A stretch of 64,000 bases of DNA, from contig JACRDG010000096.1 of NCBI GenBank assembly GCA_016218715.1, positions 1 to 64,000 on the forward strand. The letters are read 5' to 3'. Origin of the DNA: Desulfomonile tiedjei (GTDB taxonomy: Bacteria; Desulfobacterota; Desulfomonilia; Desulfomonilales; Desulfomonilaceae). The translations under genes were made by a program, and so were the position numbers. Every line of letters starts with the position of its first letter. The first letter of the stretch is position 1. Below, piece by piece: positions 35,566 to 43,888 of the stretch. The notes under the pieces were generated by a model. The model did not search any database. It was not told where the DNA came from and saw only the letters and a program-made list of their open reading frames with translations.

Positions 35566-36007
35566 TACTCCTCCAAGAACCTAGCAAGCTTTTGGGGGCC
35601 CTTCTAGCGTGTGCCCGGATCTCCAAATGAATGACAGTGCCCTAGTGTCCTATAGATACCGGGCCCTGTCAACCCTGTGACAAATTGTTTCACTTGTCGC
35701 TCTGGATCGCAGCGGGAAGCCATAGTAACCGTTTTGTGAGACCATTGGCTCTGCATAGTCAGGACCTACCCATGTTTTCTGCGTACCGTCGGGCATAACG
35801 GCTTCTGTACCGCAGTCGCCGCGGTCTCCGAGTGCCACGCTCACCGGTATTTGGGGCTCCTTCCTGCGGTTGTCCATCGAATCGGACACCGTTCTTGGCA
35901 ACTGCTATATAATGGAGAACCGGATCGCTGAAGGAGGGAAATTGAAGTCCCCTGGCCGCAGGGGATCTCGATCGCCGCGGAGAAACCAGGCGCAAAGGAG
36001 GGCAAGC
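35566..36007. other. Non-coding region upstream of pncA
   Basis: This is 442 bases without a gene. TATAAT occurs near 35911 with no good -35 at 17 bases. AAAGGAGGGCAAGC at about 35994-36007 is the ribosome-binding site for pncA. The text GTCCTATAGATACCGGGCCC near 35648-35665 carries an ATACC end like those of families A and B, but the partner end is not clear. Confidence 0.45.
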
Positions 36008-36628
36008 ATGCGCGCAGCACATCACCAGGCGGCGTTGGTCGTCGATATCCAGGCCGATTTCACCGAGTATCGTAACGGCTCGCTGGCCGTACCAGGCACG
36101 GACCAACGATACCTGGAGAAGGTGGTCGAGCGCACTCGGCAGTTTCAGGAGCAAGGGGTTCCTATCATTGCCACCCGGGACCATCACCCCCCTGACCACC
36201 TCTCGTTCTTCACCAACCACGAAGGCGCGAAATTCCTCGACGTGATCCAGGTGGAGGACCGGAAACAGACTCTTTGGCCGCCGCATTGCGTGCAGAGGAC
36301 CCCAGGTGCCGACATCCTACTACCGGCCGACTTGATAACCACGATCATCTCCAAAGGGGAGCATCCGAAATACGACAGCTATTCGGCATTCAGGGACGAC
36401 GGCGGGCATGAGACAGGATTGAAAGAGCATCTGGAGGAACTGGGGGCCGAAACCATCATTATCTACGGGCTGACGACCGATTTCTGCGTCAAATTCACCG
36501 TGCTCCACGCGCTGGAGCAAGGGTTCTCGGCCACCGTGCTGCTGGATCTGTGCCGAGGCGTTACGGCGGAAGGCACCCGGAACGCGATCGACCAGATGCG
36601 GTTCGCGGGAGCCACCATCGTGGCCTGA
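36008..36628 (+). CDS. pncA: Nicotinamidase/isochorismatase-like hydrolase
   Basis: This 206-residue enzyme has the catalytic triad Asp in VVDIQADF, Lys in ISKGEHP, and Cys in LTTDFCVKFT. The metal-binding residues of nicotinamidases are present as DHHPPDHLSF. The likely reaction is nicotinamide to nicotinate in NAD salvage. The ATG has a strong AAAGGAGG. Its TGA stop shares its last base with the first base of a family A palindrome. Confidence 0.9.
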   Translation: MRAAHHQAALVVDIQADFTEYRNGSLAVPGTDQRYLEKVVERTRQFQEQGVPIIATRDHHPPDHLSFFTNHEGAKFLDVIQVEDRKQTLWPPHCVQRTPGADILLPADLITTIISKGEHPKYDSYSAFRDDGGHETGLKEHLEELGAETIIIYGLTTDFCVKFTVLHALEQGFSATVLLDLCRGVTAEGTRNAIDQMRFAGATIVA

Positions 36629-36720
36629 TACCAGGCCGCAATCCAGCGAGTGACCTTGAGAGGAATCTGTTACTCAAAAAGGTTCTCCACGGGTTACCTC
36701 TTTGAATACAAATCGGTATC
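36627..36720. repeat. Family A palindromic element filling a convergent gap
   Basis: GATACC at 36627-36632 and GGTATC at 36715-36720 are the exact inverted termini. ATACC to GGTAT spans 92 bp. The left A is the last base of the pncA TGA, and the right T is the complement of the last base of the rny TGA. The centre holds GTTACTCAAAAAGG and AGGTTCTCC-type arms. It could act as a two-way terminator. Confidence 0.85.
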
Positions 36721-38281
36721 AGCGGGCGATCTCTACCGCACGGGTTTCCCGGATCACCACGATCTTGATCTGGCCCGGGTACGACAACTCCTTTTCGATC
36801 TTGGCGCGAATATCGCGTGCGAGCAGGGTAAGGCCTTCGTCGCTGATATTGGAGTTCTCGACGATGATCCGGATTTCCCGCCCGGCCTGTATGGCGAACG
36901 ACTTGCTGACCCCTCTGAACGAGTCCGCTATTCTTTCGAGGTCTTCCAGCCGCTTGACATAGCTCTCCAGCATTTCGCGCCGCGCTCCGGGTCTGGCGGC
37001 AGAGAGGGTATCGGCAGCCTGCACCAAAACGGCAATGGTGCTTGTCGGCGGTTCGTCCCCATGATGCGCCCCGACGGCATTCACGATGAGTGGTGACTCC
37101 CCGTACCGCCGCGCCACGTCCGCGCCGATGATAGCGTGAGCACCCTCCACCTCATGATCGATGGCCTTGCCGATGTCGTGAAGCAGCCCGGCGCGCTTGG
37201 CCTTCTTCTGGTTCAGGCCCAATTCCGCTGCCATGACGCCGCAGATGAACGCCACTTCGATGGAATGCTGAAAGACGTTTTGTGCGTAGGAAGTCCGGTA
37301 CTTGAGTTTGCCCAGAAGCTTGATCAGCTCAGGATGAATCCCATGAACCCCCACGTCGAAGCTGGCCTGTTCGCCGGCTTCCACGATGGCTTCTTCCATT
37401 TCCTGCGTGACCTTCTTGACAACCTCTTCAATACGCGCTGGATGGATGCGGCCGTCGTTGATGAGACGTTCGAGGGAGATGCGGGCGACTTCCCGTCGAA
37501 TGGAATTGTACCCGGAGAGGATAACGGCTTCCGGAGTGTCGTCGATAATGAGGTCGATACCGGTGGCTGCTTCGATGGCGCGAATATTCCGGCCTTCACG
37601 GCCGATGATGCGGCCCTTCATCTCCTCGTTGGGGAGCGGGACCACGGAGACCGTTCGTTCCGCGACGAAGTCCGCGGCATATCTGCCGATGGCTGACGCA
37701 ATGATTTCTTTGGCCTTCTTATCCGCCTGGACGTGCGTCTCTTCCTCGATCTGACGTATGATGCGTCCGCTTTCAATGCGCGTGTCCGCTTCCACCTTCT
37801 TAAGGACCATTTCCTTGGCGTCAGCAGCAGAGAGGCCTGCCAATTCTTCGAGTTTATCCTGCTGCTTCCTCACGAGGGCGTCGGCTTCGCGTTCTTTTTC
37901 CTTTGCTTTCCTTATTCCTGCCTCGATCTCCTTCTCATGCTTCGCGTTGGAGATCTCCTTGGCTTCGAGTTGCGAGGACTTGCGTTCGAGGATCTCTTCT
38001 TTTCGCAGGAGTCGAGCCTCTCGGGCGGAGAGTTCGCTACGGCGCTCTTTTATTTCGTTTTCAAGGTCTGCCCTGGACTGGAATAGTTTGTCCTTTGCCT
38101 GAAGCAGGGCTTCCTTCTTTATGGTTTCGGCCTCTTTGTTCGCGGTTTTGATGACCGCTTCCGCCTCGGATCTGGCCGAGTGCGTCCGGCTCTTGTCAAG
38201 GATCCTGGTCGCAGCGTACCCTGCCGCGAGTCCAATTATCGCAGCGACAAGGGCAGGAATCAGGGAACTGATCGATTCCAC
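36719..38281 (-). CDS. rny: Ribonuclease Y
   Basis: This membrane-anchored endoribonuclease initiates mRNA decay. It has 520 residues, the normal family length: an N-terminal membrane helix ([18 protein letters not shown]), then a long charged coiled coil to about 200. The KH domain has [20 protein letters not shown]. The HD domain has HSIEVAF and [12 protein letters not shown] with [13 protein letters not shown] 38281 follows GGAGGGG; the ATG 38314 lacks a site. The presence of both RNase Y and RNase G/E in one genome is worth noting. Confidence 0.96.
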   Translation of the reverse strand: MESISSLIPALVAAIIGLAAGYAATRILDKSRTHSARSEAEAVIKTANKEAETIKKEALLQAKDKLFQSRADLENEIKERRSELSAREARLLRKEEILERKSSQLEAKEISNAKHEKEIEAGIRKAKEKEREADALVRKQQDKLEELAGLSAADAKEMVLKKVEADTRIESGRIIRQIEEETHVQADKKAKEIIASAIGRYAADFVAERTVSVVPLPNEEMKGRIIGREGRNIRAIEAATGIDLIIDDTPEAVILSGYNSIRREVARISLERLINDGRIHPARIEEVVKKVTQEMEEAIVEAGEQASFDVGVHGIHPELIKLLGKLKYRTSYAQNVFQHSIEVAFICGVMAAELGLNQKKAKRAGLLHDIGKAIDHEVEGAHAIIGADVARRYGESPLIVNAVGAHHGDEPPTSTIAVLVQAADTLSAARPGARREMLESYVKRLEDLERIADSFRGVSKSFAIQAGREIRIIVENSNISDEGLTLLARDIRAKIEKELSYPGQIKIVVIRETRAVEIAR

Positions 38282-38486
38282 AACCCCTCCGTCTTGTAAT
38301 GTGACGGGATGCACCGACTAAAGAAACCAAAACAGGACGTTCAAATGTGGGACGAGTAATTGAGGGTAAGACCGTTAAGCTAAGCTCCTATTACCCAATG
38401 CACGTATATATCCCTACCGACTGTCCGTTCGAAGGCTTCTTTCTGCATCCCGGTTATGAGTATCGCAGAACTCGATGAACGACAGT

Positions 38487-38674
38487 GAGGAGCCCCCGCA
38501 ATCGGCCGTTCAGACAGAACTTTTGAACCTGGTTTCCCAGGTGGGCTCCTCCTGGACTGCTTTAGGCTTCCTGCTTCATGGCAGGCATGCTCACCACAGC
38601 CATTTTCGGCTCCCTTTTTTTGAGTGTTGGCTCAAAAAATTGCTGTCCGTATCGAACCGCGCAGGGGCTCCTTC
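38487..38674 (-). ncRNA. ssrS: 6S RNA
   Basis: The 188-base span closes with GAAGGAGCCCC (5') against GGGGGCTCCTC (3'). The conserved core GGTGAGCATGC, a short hairpin (CTGC/GCAG) and GAAGCCTAAAGC match the central-bubble side of enterobacterial 6S RNA. The apical part has CACCTGGGAAACCAGGTTC. It lies 4 bases downstream of the zapA stop, the conserved zapA-ssrS position. 6S RNA binds the housekeeping RNA polymerase and lowers transcription in stationary phase. Ends are estimated from base pairing. Confidence 0.92.
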
Positions 38675-38678
38675 GTCG

Positions 38679-38939
38679 TCAAACGACTCGATCGATGGCC
38701 TTGAGAAGCCTGTCGGTTTTTTCCTCCAGTTCTTTTAGTGTCTTGTCTTTGACCTGTTTGGACTGAAACAGCTCGTCCGTTATGTTCAGGAGCGTCAGAA
38801 TCACGAGATCCACGGTAGAGACGACCGTCGCCTGCTGGCGAATGACGTCGGCCCTGTCCATGATGAAGTCGGCGAGCTTCTGAACGTATTTCTTGTTTCC
38901 GTGCCCCCTTATGCTATATTCTCGACCGAACAACCGCAC
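38679..38939 (-). CDS. zapA: Cell division protein ZapA
   Basis: This 86-residue protein has the ZapA signature VRLFGREYSIRG, KKYVQKLADFIMDRA and a C-terminal coiled coil. It promotes FtsZ ring assembly. The GTG at 38939 has no ribosome-binding site and the usual MK before V is encoded as VK. The open frame runs upstream (EILEPDAGSDESTEAVKV) to the zapB end without an ATG, GTG or TTG. The true start may be non-standard (CTG 39011 overlapping the zapB TGA, or ATT), with translational coupling. Confidence 0.9.
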   Translation of the reverse strand: MRLFGREYSIRGHGNKKYVQKLADFIMDRADVIRQQATVVSTVDLVILTLLNITDELFQSKQVKDKTLKELEEKTDRLLKAIDRVV

Positions 38940-39007
38940 TTTGACGGCTTCGGTCGACTCATCCGAACCGGCGTCGGGCTCCAGAATCTCGCCGGGCTCC
39001 AGCTCTT

Positions 39008-39229
39008 TCAGGTGAATGCCTCCAGTTTTTCGATGATTCTGTCAAGCTTTCCTTTGGCGGCCTTGTGGTCCTTCTGGAGCTTTTTCAGTGTCCGGTCCAA
39101 CTCACCGATGCGCTTGTCCCTTTTCTCCAGCTCTCTGCTGAAGCGCTCTTGTTCTTTCTTGGACTGGTCGTTCTGCTCTATCAGATGCATGATCTTCTCT
39201 TCGAGAAGAGCAAGCTTGTCGGAATCCAT
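39008..39229 (-). CDS. zapB: ZapB-like coiled-coil cell division protein
   Basis: This 73-residue protein is one continuous coiled coil (KLALLEEKIMHLIEQND ... LKKLQKDHKAAKGKLDRII), rich in Lys, Glu and Leu. Length and position directly upstream of zapA match the ZapB-like proteins of this phylum, which bridge ZapA and the nucleoid-linked division machinery. Sequence conservation in such coiled coils is low, so the name relies mainly on context. Confidence 0.75.
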   Translation of the reverse strand: MDSDKLALLEEKIMHLIEQNDQSKKEQERFSRELEKRDKRIGELDRTLKKLQKDHKAAKGKLDRIIEKLEAFT

Positions 39230-39502
39230 CGGGGTCTCCCTACGGCTTTTTTGAGATCCGCTTTGATTATATTTCTTTAGCTTTAGGTGTCAAGAACTAT
39301 CTTGAAGCGGGCTGTGGCCCTGTACCGCAGACTTTTTCCGAGCCGCGGGTCCACTGTTTTTCTGGCCGGTGAATATCCACTCTTTGACACGAACGTGCCT
39401 CTTTCGGTGCCGCGGGGTCGTGCCTCATTCCCCCCACCAGGAATTCATGCGGTCGTCGAGTTGCCGGAGTCTATTACCGGCGAGAGTGAAGACGAAAAAA
39501 AA

Positions 39503-39829
39503 TTACGATTCGGATTCGTGGGGATAAGTACCGGATTCTACAAGCTTCTGGACCTTCCGATGAAACGTGTTCCTGCTCATGCCCAAACGTTGGGCAGCCT
39601 TGACCTTGTTCCCTCGGCTCCGCTCCAGGACTTTGACAATCAGCCGCTTCTCCACCTCGCCCATGATCAGCGGATGAATGCCCTTGACGTTGTTGTCGAC
39701 CAGGTATTCTACCAGTAGGTCGATCGACTCTCCTATATTCGAGTTGAGAACCTCGCCGTACCTACTGGCCGCGGGAACTCCGGGTGGCGCCGGGGAATCC
39801 GGAACCGCGTTCTTCTTTACCGATTTCAT
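39503..39829 (-). CDS. Fis-family helix-turn-helix protein
   Basis: This protein of about 108 residues has a C-terminal Fis-type HTH (VEKRLIVKVLERSRGNKVKAAQRLGMSRNTFHRKVQKL), the same domain that ends NtrC-type activators. The N-terminus has no receiver or AAA+ module and is Pro/Ala-rich. It could be a nucleoid-associated Fis homologue. It lies between zapB and glmU on the same strand. Confidence 0.8.
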   Translation of the reverse strand: MKSVKKNAVPDSPAPPGVPAASRYGEVLNSNIGESIDLLVEYLVDNNVKGIHPLIMGEVEKRLIVKVLERSRGNKVKAAQRLGMSRNTFHRKVQKLVESGTYPHESES

Positions 39830-39990
39830 CACGCCACAACCTTCCCTCTGAACCCACGAGGCTGCCGCGGTCCGTTCGGGCCACCGCAGGAACTCCTCTC
39901 AGCTGGCAGAGCCCCTGACGATCGACCGACGGAGAAAGAGGAGGCGTCCCATCAAGGGGCTCCCCCATCCCGCGCCGGGATACTCTCCCT

Positions 39991-41418
39991 TCAGGACCGA
40001 TCCGTGTCCTCGTGTTCCACTTCTGCCTTGGCTTTTGGTGTCGTCTCTCTCGACGATCCGAGAGGTCTCAGCGGGTACACTTTCTGGGTGGCCCTGGACA
40101 CCGCAAGCATTCCCGGCGGCACATCTCTGGTAATGGTACTCCCCGCGCCGATGACGCTCCCCTCACCGATTTCCACGGGAGCCACAAACTGGACGTCGGA
40201 ACCGACAAAGCATCGGTCGCGGATCACGGTCGGGTGCTTATGCTTGCCGTCGTAGTTGCACGTGATCGTCCCGCAACCGATATTCACGTCCCTGCCGATC
40301 GTGCTGTCGCCGAGATACGTCAGGTGCGACGCCTTCGAGCGATCCCCCACGGTACTCTTTTTGACTTCCACGAAGTTCCCGATTCGGGCGCTCTTCCCGA
40401 TCCGCGCTTCCGGCCGGAGATGTGCCATGGGACCGACGGATGTGTCGTCGTCCACGATGGCTCGATCGAGCCTGGATCCTTGCAGAATCTTCACGCGATC
40501 CCCGAGCCTGCTATCCATCAAATATACGCCCGATTCAATGATGCAATCTGTCCCGATTTCGCTCTGTCCTTTGATAGTCACACAGGGGTGGATCACGGTG
40601 TCGGGGCCTATGCGGACCTCTGCGTCCACGTACACGGTGGATGGATCGAGGAGCGTCACCCCTGAGTCCATCAAGTCCAGGCGCCGCCGCTCCCAGAGGA
40701 CTGCTGCCGCCTGAGCCAATTCGGAACGGGAGTTGATTCCGGAGGCCTCGCCAGCGTTCCTCAGGAGCATCCCGTCTACCGGGATCGAGTCCCGAGCAGC
40801 TTCTGCCACGATATCGGTGAGGTAGTACTCGTGCTGATCGTTCTCCTGCCCCACCCTCGCGAGGAGCCTGTACAGGATGGCCGCATTCACCAGGTAGATT
40901 CCGGTGTTGATCTCCTGTATGCTCCGCTCATGCTCATTCGCGTCCCTCTCCTCGGCGATCCGACTCACGGCCCGATCTGTGTCCCGTATGATTCTTCCGT
41001 ACCCGGTCGGATCCTCCAGCAAAGCGGTCATGAGCGTGATTTTGCCCTGTTTTTCTTCATGCAACCGCACAAACTCGAGCAGGGTCTCGGTTCGGATCAG
41101 AGGGATATCGCCGCACAAGATGAGCACTTCGCCGGCAAAGTCCTGGAGCAGGTCTTTCGCTGCCATGACCGCGTGACCGGTCCCCAACTGCGGTTCCTGC
41201 AACGCGAACTCGATCCCCGGTCGCTGGAGCATCTTCTTGACCGTGTCCGCCTGATGCCCGACAACCACGACGATTTTCTGAAACCGGCATGGCTCAAGGG
41301 CATCAATCACGTACGAAATCATCGGCCGCCCTGCGACCTCGTGCAGGACCTTGCAGAGGCCGGATTTCATACGGGTGCCCATGCCCGCGGCAAGTATTAT
41401 CGCAGCGTAAGCTCTCAT
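39991..41418 (-). CDS. glmU: Bifunctional N-acetylglucosamine-1-phosphate uridyltransferase/glucosamine-1-phosphate acetyltransferase
   Basis: This enzyme makes UDP-GlcNAc for peptidoglycan and lipopolysaccharide. The N-terminal pyrophosphorylase begins AIILAAGMGTRMKSGLCKVL, with the GTGHAVMAA substrate motif. The C-terminal hexapeptide repeats form the left-handed helix, with KKSTVGDRSKASHLTYLGD and NIGCGTITCNYDGKHKHPT carrying the acetyltransferase residues. At 475 residues it is about 20 longer than usual because of a charged tail. It is alone, without glmM or glmS. Confidence 0.97.
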   Translation of the reverse strand: MRAYAAIILAAGMGTRMKSGLCKVLHEVAGRPMISYVIDALEPCRFQKIVVVVGHQADTVKKMLQRPGIEFALQEPQLGTGHAVMAAKDLLQDFAGEVLILCGDIPLIRTETLLEFVRLHEEKQGKITLMTALLEDPTGYGRIIRDTDRAVSRIAEERDANEHERSIQEINTGIYLVNAAILYRLLARVGQENDQHEYYLTDIVAEAARDSIPVDGMLLRNAGEASGINSRSELAQAAAVLWERRRLDLMDSGVTLLDPSTVYVDAEVRIGPDTVIHPCVTIKGQSEIGTDCIIESGVYLMDSRLGDRVKILQGSRLDRAIVDDDTSVGPMAHLRPEARIGKSARIGNFVEVKKSTVGDRSKASHLTYLGDSTIGRDVNIGCGTITCNYDGKHKHPTVIRDRCFVGSDVQFVAPVEIGEGSVIGAGSTITRDVPPGMLAVSRATQKVYPLRPLGSSRETTPKAKAEVEHEDTDRS

Positions 41419-41566
41419 AAACGTCTATGGACGTGCCCAGGGTCTCAATCCGACAACAATATCCCGTTGTGCCGATACTGTCAAGGCGCTTTCTCAGGCA
41501 GCATGCCAGCGGATTCTACCGCGAAAAGGAGACCGCGATCCATGGAAAAGTGGGTCATGGATGCTG

Positions 41567-41723
41567 ATACCGAAACCCGATCAAGGAAGCGGTACTGCTG
41601 ACGGGCACTCCTGGCCGGTGTCCTCCGCTGCGGACGCCGCCGCCTGACTGCGCTCAGGAGAACCGTCAGCAGCAGCCCTCAAGCGGGTTCACGAATATTA
41701 CCTTTTTGAAAGCAGATGGGTAT
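41567..41723. repeat. Family B palindromic element, 157 bp, copy 3
   Basis: ATACC at 41567-41571 and GGTAT at 41719-41723 delimit exactly 157 bp. The inner part has the family B sequence CCTCCGCTGCGGACGCCGCC followed by TGACTGCGCTCAGGAG. The outer arms have diverged more than in copies 1 and 2 (ATACCGAAACCCGATC against the complement of AAAGCAGATGGGTAT). It ends 30 bases before the next gene. Confidence 0.8.
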
Positions 41724-41753
41724 GACCTATGACAGGAAATGGGGAGGCAGGTC

Positions 41754-42326
41754 ATGGAGCGAGAATGGCGAGTGAAAGTGGCGGTCCTCGGGTCGAGTTC
41801 GGTTGCGGAGGATTCGCCGGTGGGCTGCAAAGCTTTCGAGATCGGCAAGCTCGTCGCGGATCGCGGGGCGGTGCTCTTGACCGGGGGTTGCCCCGGCTTG
41901 CCTCACGCTGCAGTACAAGGGGCGCGGTCGGCCGGAGGACTCACGGTTGCGGTATCGCCGGCGATGAACCGAAAAGAACACGCTCAGTTGTATTGCTATC
42001 CCCACGACAGCCAGGTTGTCCTCTTCACGGGGATGGGAACCAAGGGCCGGAATGTGATCCTGGTGCGGAGCGCCGATGCGTGCGTCTTCATTGGCGGCGG
42101 AATGGGCACGCTGAATGAATTCACCATAGCAATGGCAGACCTGGGAACGAGGGCTGCCATCGGCGTGCTGACGGGAACCGGCGGGCTATCAGACGAGTTG
42201 CCGCGACTGGTTTCTCTAACTGACCAATCTCCTCAGGCTTTCCTCCTGACTGATTCCGATCCGCGGCGCCTCCTCCAAGCTGTGTTTGACCATCTCCACC
42301 AGACGCTGCCTGACGACGTGCCCTGA
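41754..42326 (+). CDS. SLOG/LOG-like nucleotide-binding protein (TIGR00725 type)
   Basis: This 190-residue Rossmann-like protein begins VAVLGSSSVAED. It has VLLTGGCPGLPHAAVQGA near residue 45 and the PGGxGTxxE-like phosphate loop as IGGGMGTLNEFTIA near 110. The family is related to LOG cytokinin-activating nucleosidases and DprA, but this subgroup is uncharacterised. ATG 41754 follows GGGGAGGCAGGTC. The last base of its TGA is the first base of a family A element. Confidence 0.82.
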   Translation: MEREWRVKVAVLGSSSVAEDSPVGCKAFEIGKLVADRGAVLLTGGCPGLPHAAVQGARSAGGLTVAVSPAMNRKEHAQLYCYPHDSQVVLFTGMGTKGRNVILVRSADACVFIGGGMGTLNEFTIAMADLGTRAAIGVLTGTGGLSDELPRLVSLTDQSPQAFLLTDSDPRRLLQAVFDHLHQTLPDDVP

Positions 42327-42417
42327 TGCCAAGTCGCAACCCAAGGAGTAATTTTGGGGAGAAACCTTTTTTCAAAAGGGTCTCCCCAGATTACAGCTTG
42401 GAAAGCGGCTCGGTATC
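42325..42417. repeat. Family A palindromic element
   Basis: GATGCCAAGTCGC on the left faces the complement GATACCGAGCCGC on the right. Arms AGGAGTAATTTTGGGGAGA and TCTCCCCAGATTACAGCTT enclose a hairpin AACCTTTTTTCAAAAGGGT. ATGCC to GGTAT spans 91 bp. The left A is shared with the TGA of the SLOG gene. The right end lies 14 bases from the lpd stop. Confidence 0.85.
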
Positions 42418-42430
42418 GGGTGCGCCGCGG

Positions 42431-43864
42431 TCACCGCTTGGTTGGCTGAGGGGTGAAGATGTGGATGGCTCGTCGTTCGACCTGTTCCGCAGCCTCCTCG
42501 ATACTTTCCGGCAACGTGGGATGCGGGTGAATCGTCAGAGTCAGGTCGTCGATGTGAGAGGCTGAGGCCACCGCGAGACACCCCTCGGCGATGAGGTCCG
42601 AGGCATGGGGCCCCACGATGTGCACGCCGAGGATGGCGCCGGACTTGGCGTCCGAAACCACCTTGGAAAAGCCTTCCCCTGCCTCTCCCAGCGTGGCGGC
42701 TCGCCCCAAAGCCTTGAACGGAAAGACCCCGACCTTGACCTCGATCCCTTTCTCCCGAGCCTCATTCTCTGTGAGACCCACAACGGCGATTTCCGGATCG
42801 CTGAAAATCACCCCCGGCACCTCGACCCCTTCGAACGCTGCCGGCTGTCCTGCGATGACTTCCGCGGCCACCTTGCCTTGATACATGGCTTTGTGAGCCA
42901 GCATGGGACCTACTACCATATCACCGATCGCGAAAATCCCCTGCACCGAGGTCATCATGCGCTCGTCCACATCGACGAATCCTCTCTTGTCCAGCTTGAC
43001 ACCGGCTTTCTCCAGTCCGATGTCGCTGGTATTGGGACGCCGGCCAATGGCCACGAGCACTCGGTCCGCAGATATGGATTGTTCCTCGCGTCCGACGGAA
43101 TACCGCAGCTCCGCGCGAGAATCGCTGCGAGTCATTCCTTCCACGCGGGCCCCCAACACGAGCTTGATCCCTTGCCTCTTGAGCGCTCGTTCCATGACCG
43201 GCACAATCTGAGCGTCGATCGTCGGGAGGAGTTTATCCATCCCTTCCAGGATGATCACTTCGGTCCCGAGCTTCGCATAGACCATCCCCAGTTCCAAGCC
43301 GACCGCACCAGCGCCGATCACCACCATGCGCTCTGGAAGGGACTTCAGCTCCAAGGCGTCGGTGGAATCGATCACCAGCTCGCCGTCACGCGGCATTCCG
43401 GGTAGCTGAGCGGCACTGGAACCAGTCGCCAGAATGCACGACTCGAACTCGAACCGATGCACTCCGTCAGAGGCTTCGACAGAGAAGGAATGATCGTCGG
43501 TCAAGTAGGCGTTCCCGCGCACCACCGCGACCTTGTTCTGGGAAAGGAGGACCTCGACCCCTTTCCGAAGCTTCTCGACCACCCCGTCCTTCCAGCCGGC
43601 GAGCTTGGCGAGGTCGACGGACACGTCGCGAGCAAACAGACCGAGTTTTTCCGCGTGCTCGATCTGATTCTTCAGATCAGCGACGTGAATGAGCGCCTTG
43701 GACGGAATGCACCCCACATTGAGACAGACCCCGCCTAGCCACTCCCGTTCCACCACGGTGACCTCGAGACCCAACTGCGCGGCCCGTATGGCAGCAACAT
43801 AACCACCCGGTCCCGCACCAATCACGGCCACCTGCGTGCCACTGGCGAAATCACCTACAACCAT
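42431..43864 (-). CDS. lpdA: Dihydrolipoyl dehydrogenase (E3)
   Basis: This flavoprotein disulfide oxidoreductase of 477 residues reoxidises the lipoyl groups of E2. It has the FAD motif VIGAGPGGYVAAIRAAQLG, the redox-active pair GGVCLNVGCIPSK, the NAD motif VIGAGAVGLELGMV, and the C-terminal HP in LTIHPHPTLPE. ATG 43864 follows GGGAGGAATTGCG. It is the last gene of the pyruvate dehydrogenase operon, 24 bp after pdhC. Confidence 0.96.
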   Translation of the reverse strand: MVVGDFASGTQVAVIGAGPGGYVAAIRAAQLGLEVTVVEREWLGGVCLNVGCIPSKALIHVADLKNQIEHAEKLGLFARDVSVDLAKLAGWKDGVVEKLRKGVEVLLSQNKVAVVRGNAYLTDDHSFSVEASDGVHRFEFESCILATGSSAAQLPGMPRDGELVIDSTDALELKSLPERMVVIGAGAVGLELGMVYAKLGTEVIILEGMDKLLPTIDAQIVPVMERALKRQGIKLVLGARVEGMTRSDSRAELRYSVGREEQSISADRVLVAIGRRPNTSDIGLEKAGVKLDKRGFVDVDERMMTSVQGIFAIGDMVVGPMLAHKAMYQGKVAAEVIAGQPAAFEGVEVPGVIFSDPEIAVVGLTENEAREKGIEVKVGVFPFKALGRAATLGEAGEGFSKVVSDAKSGAILGVHIVGPHASDLIAEGCLAVASASHIDDLTLTIHPHPTLPESIEEAAEQVERRAIHIFTPQPTKR

Positions 43865-43888
43865 CGCAATTCCTCCCACCTGCCGGCA

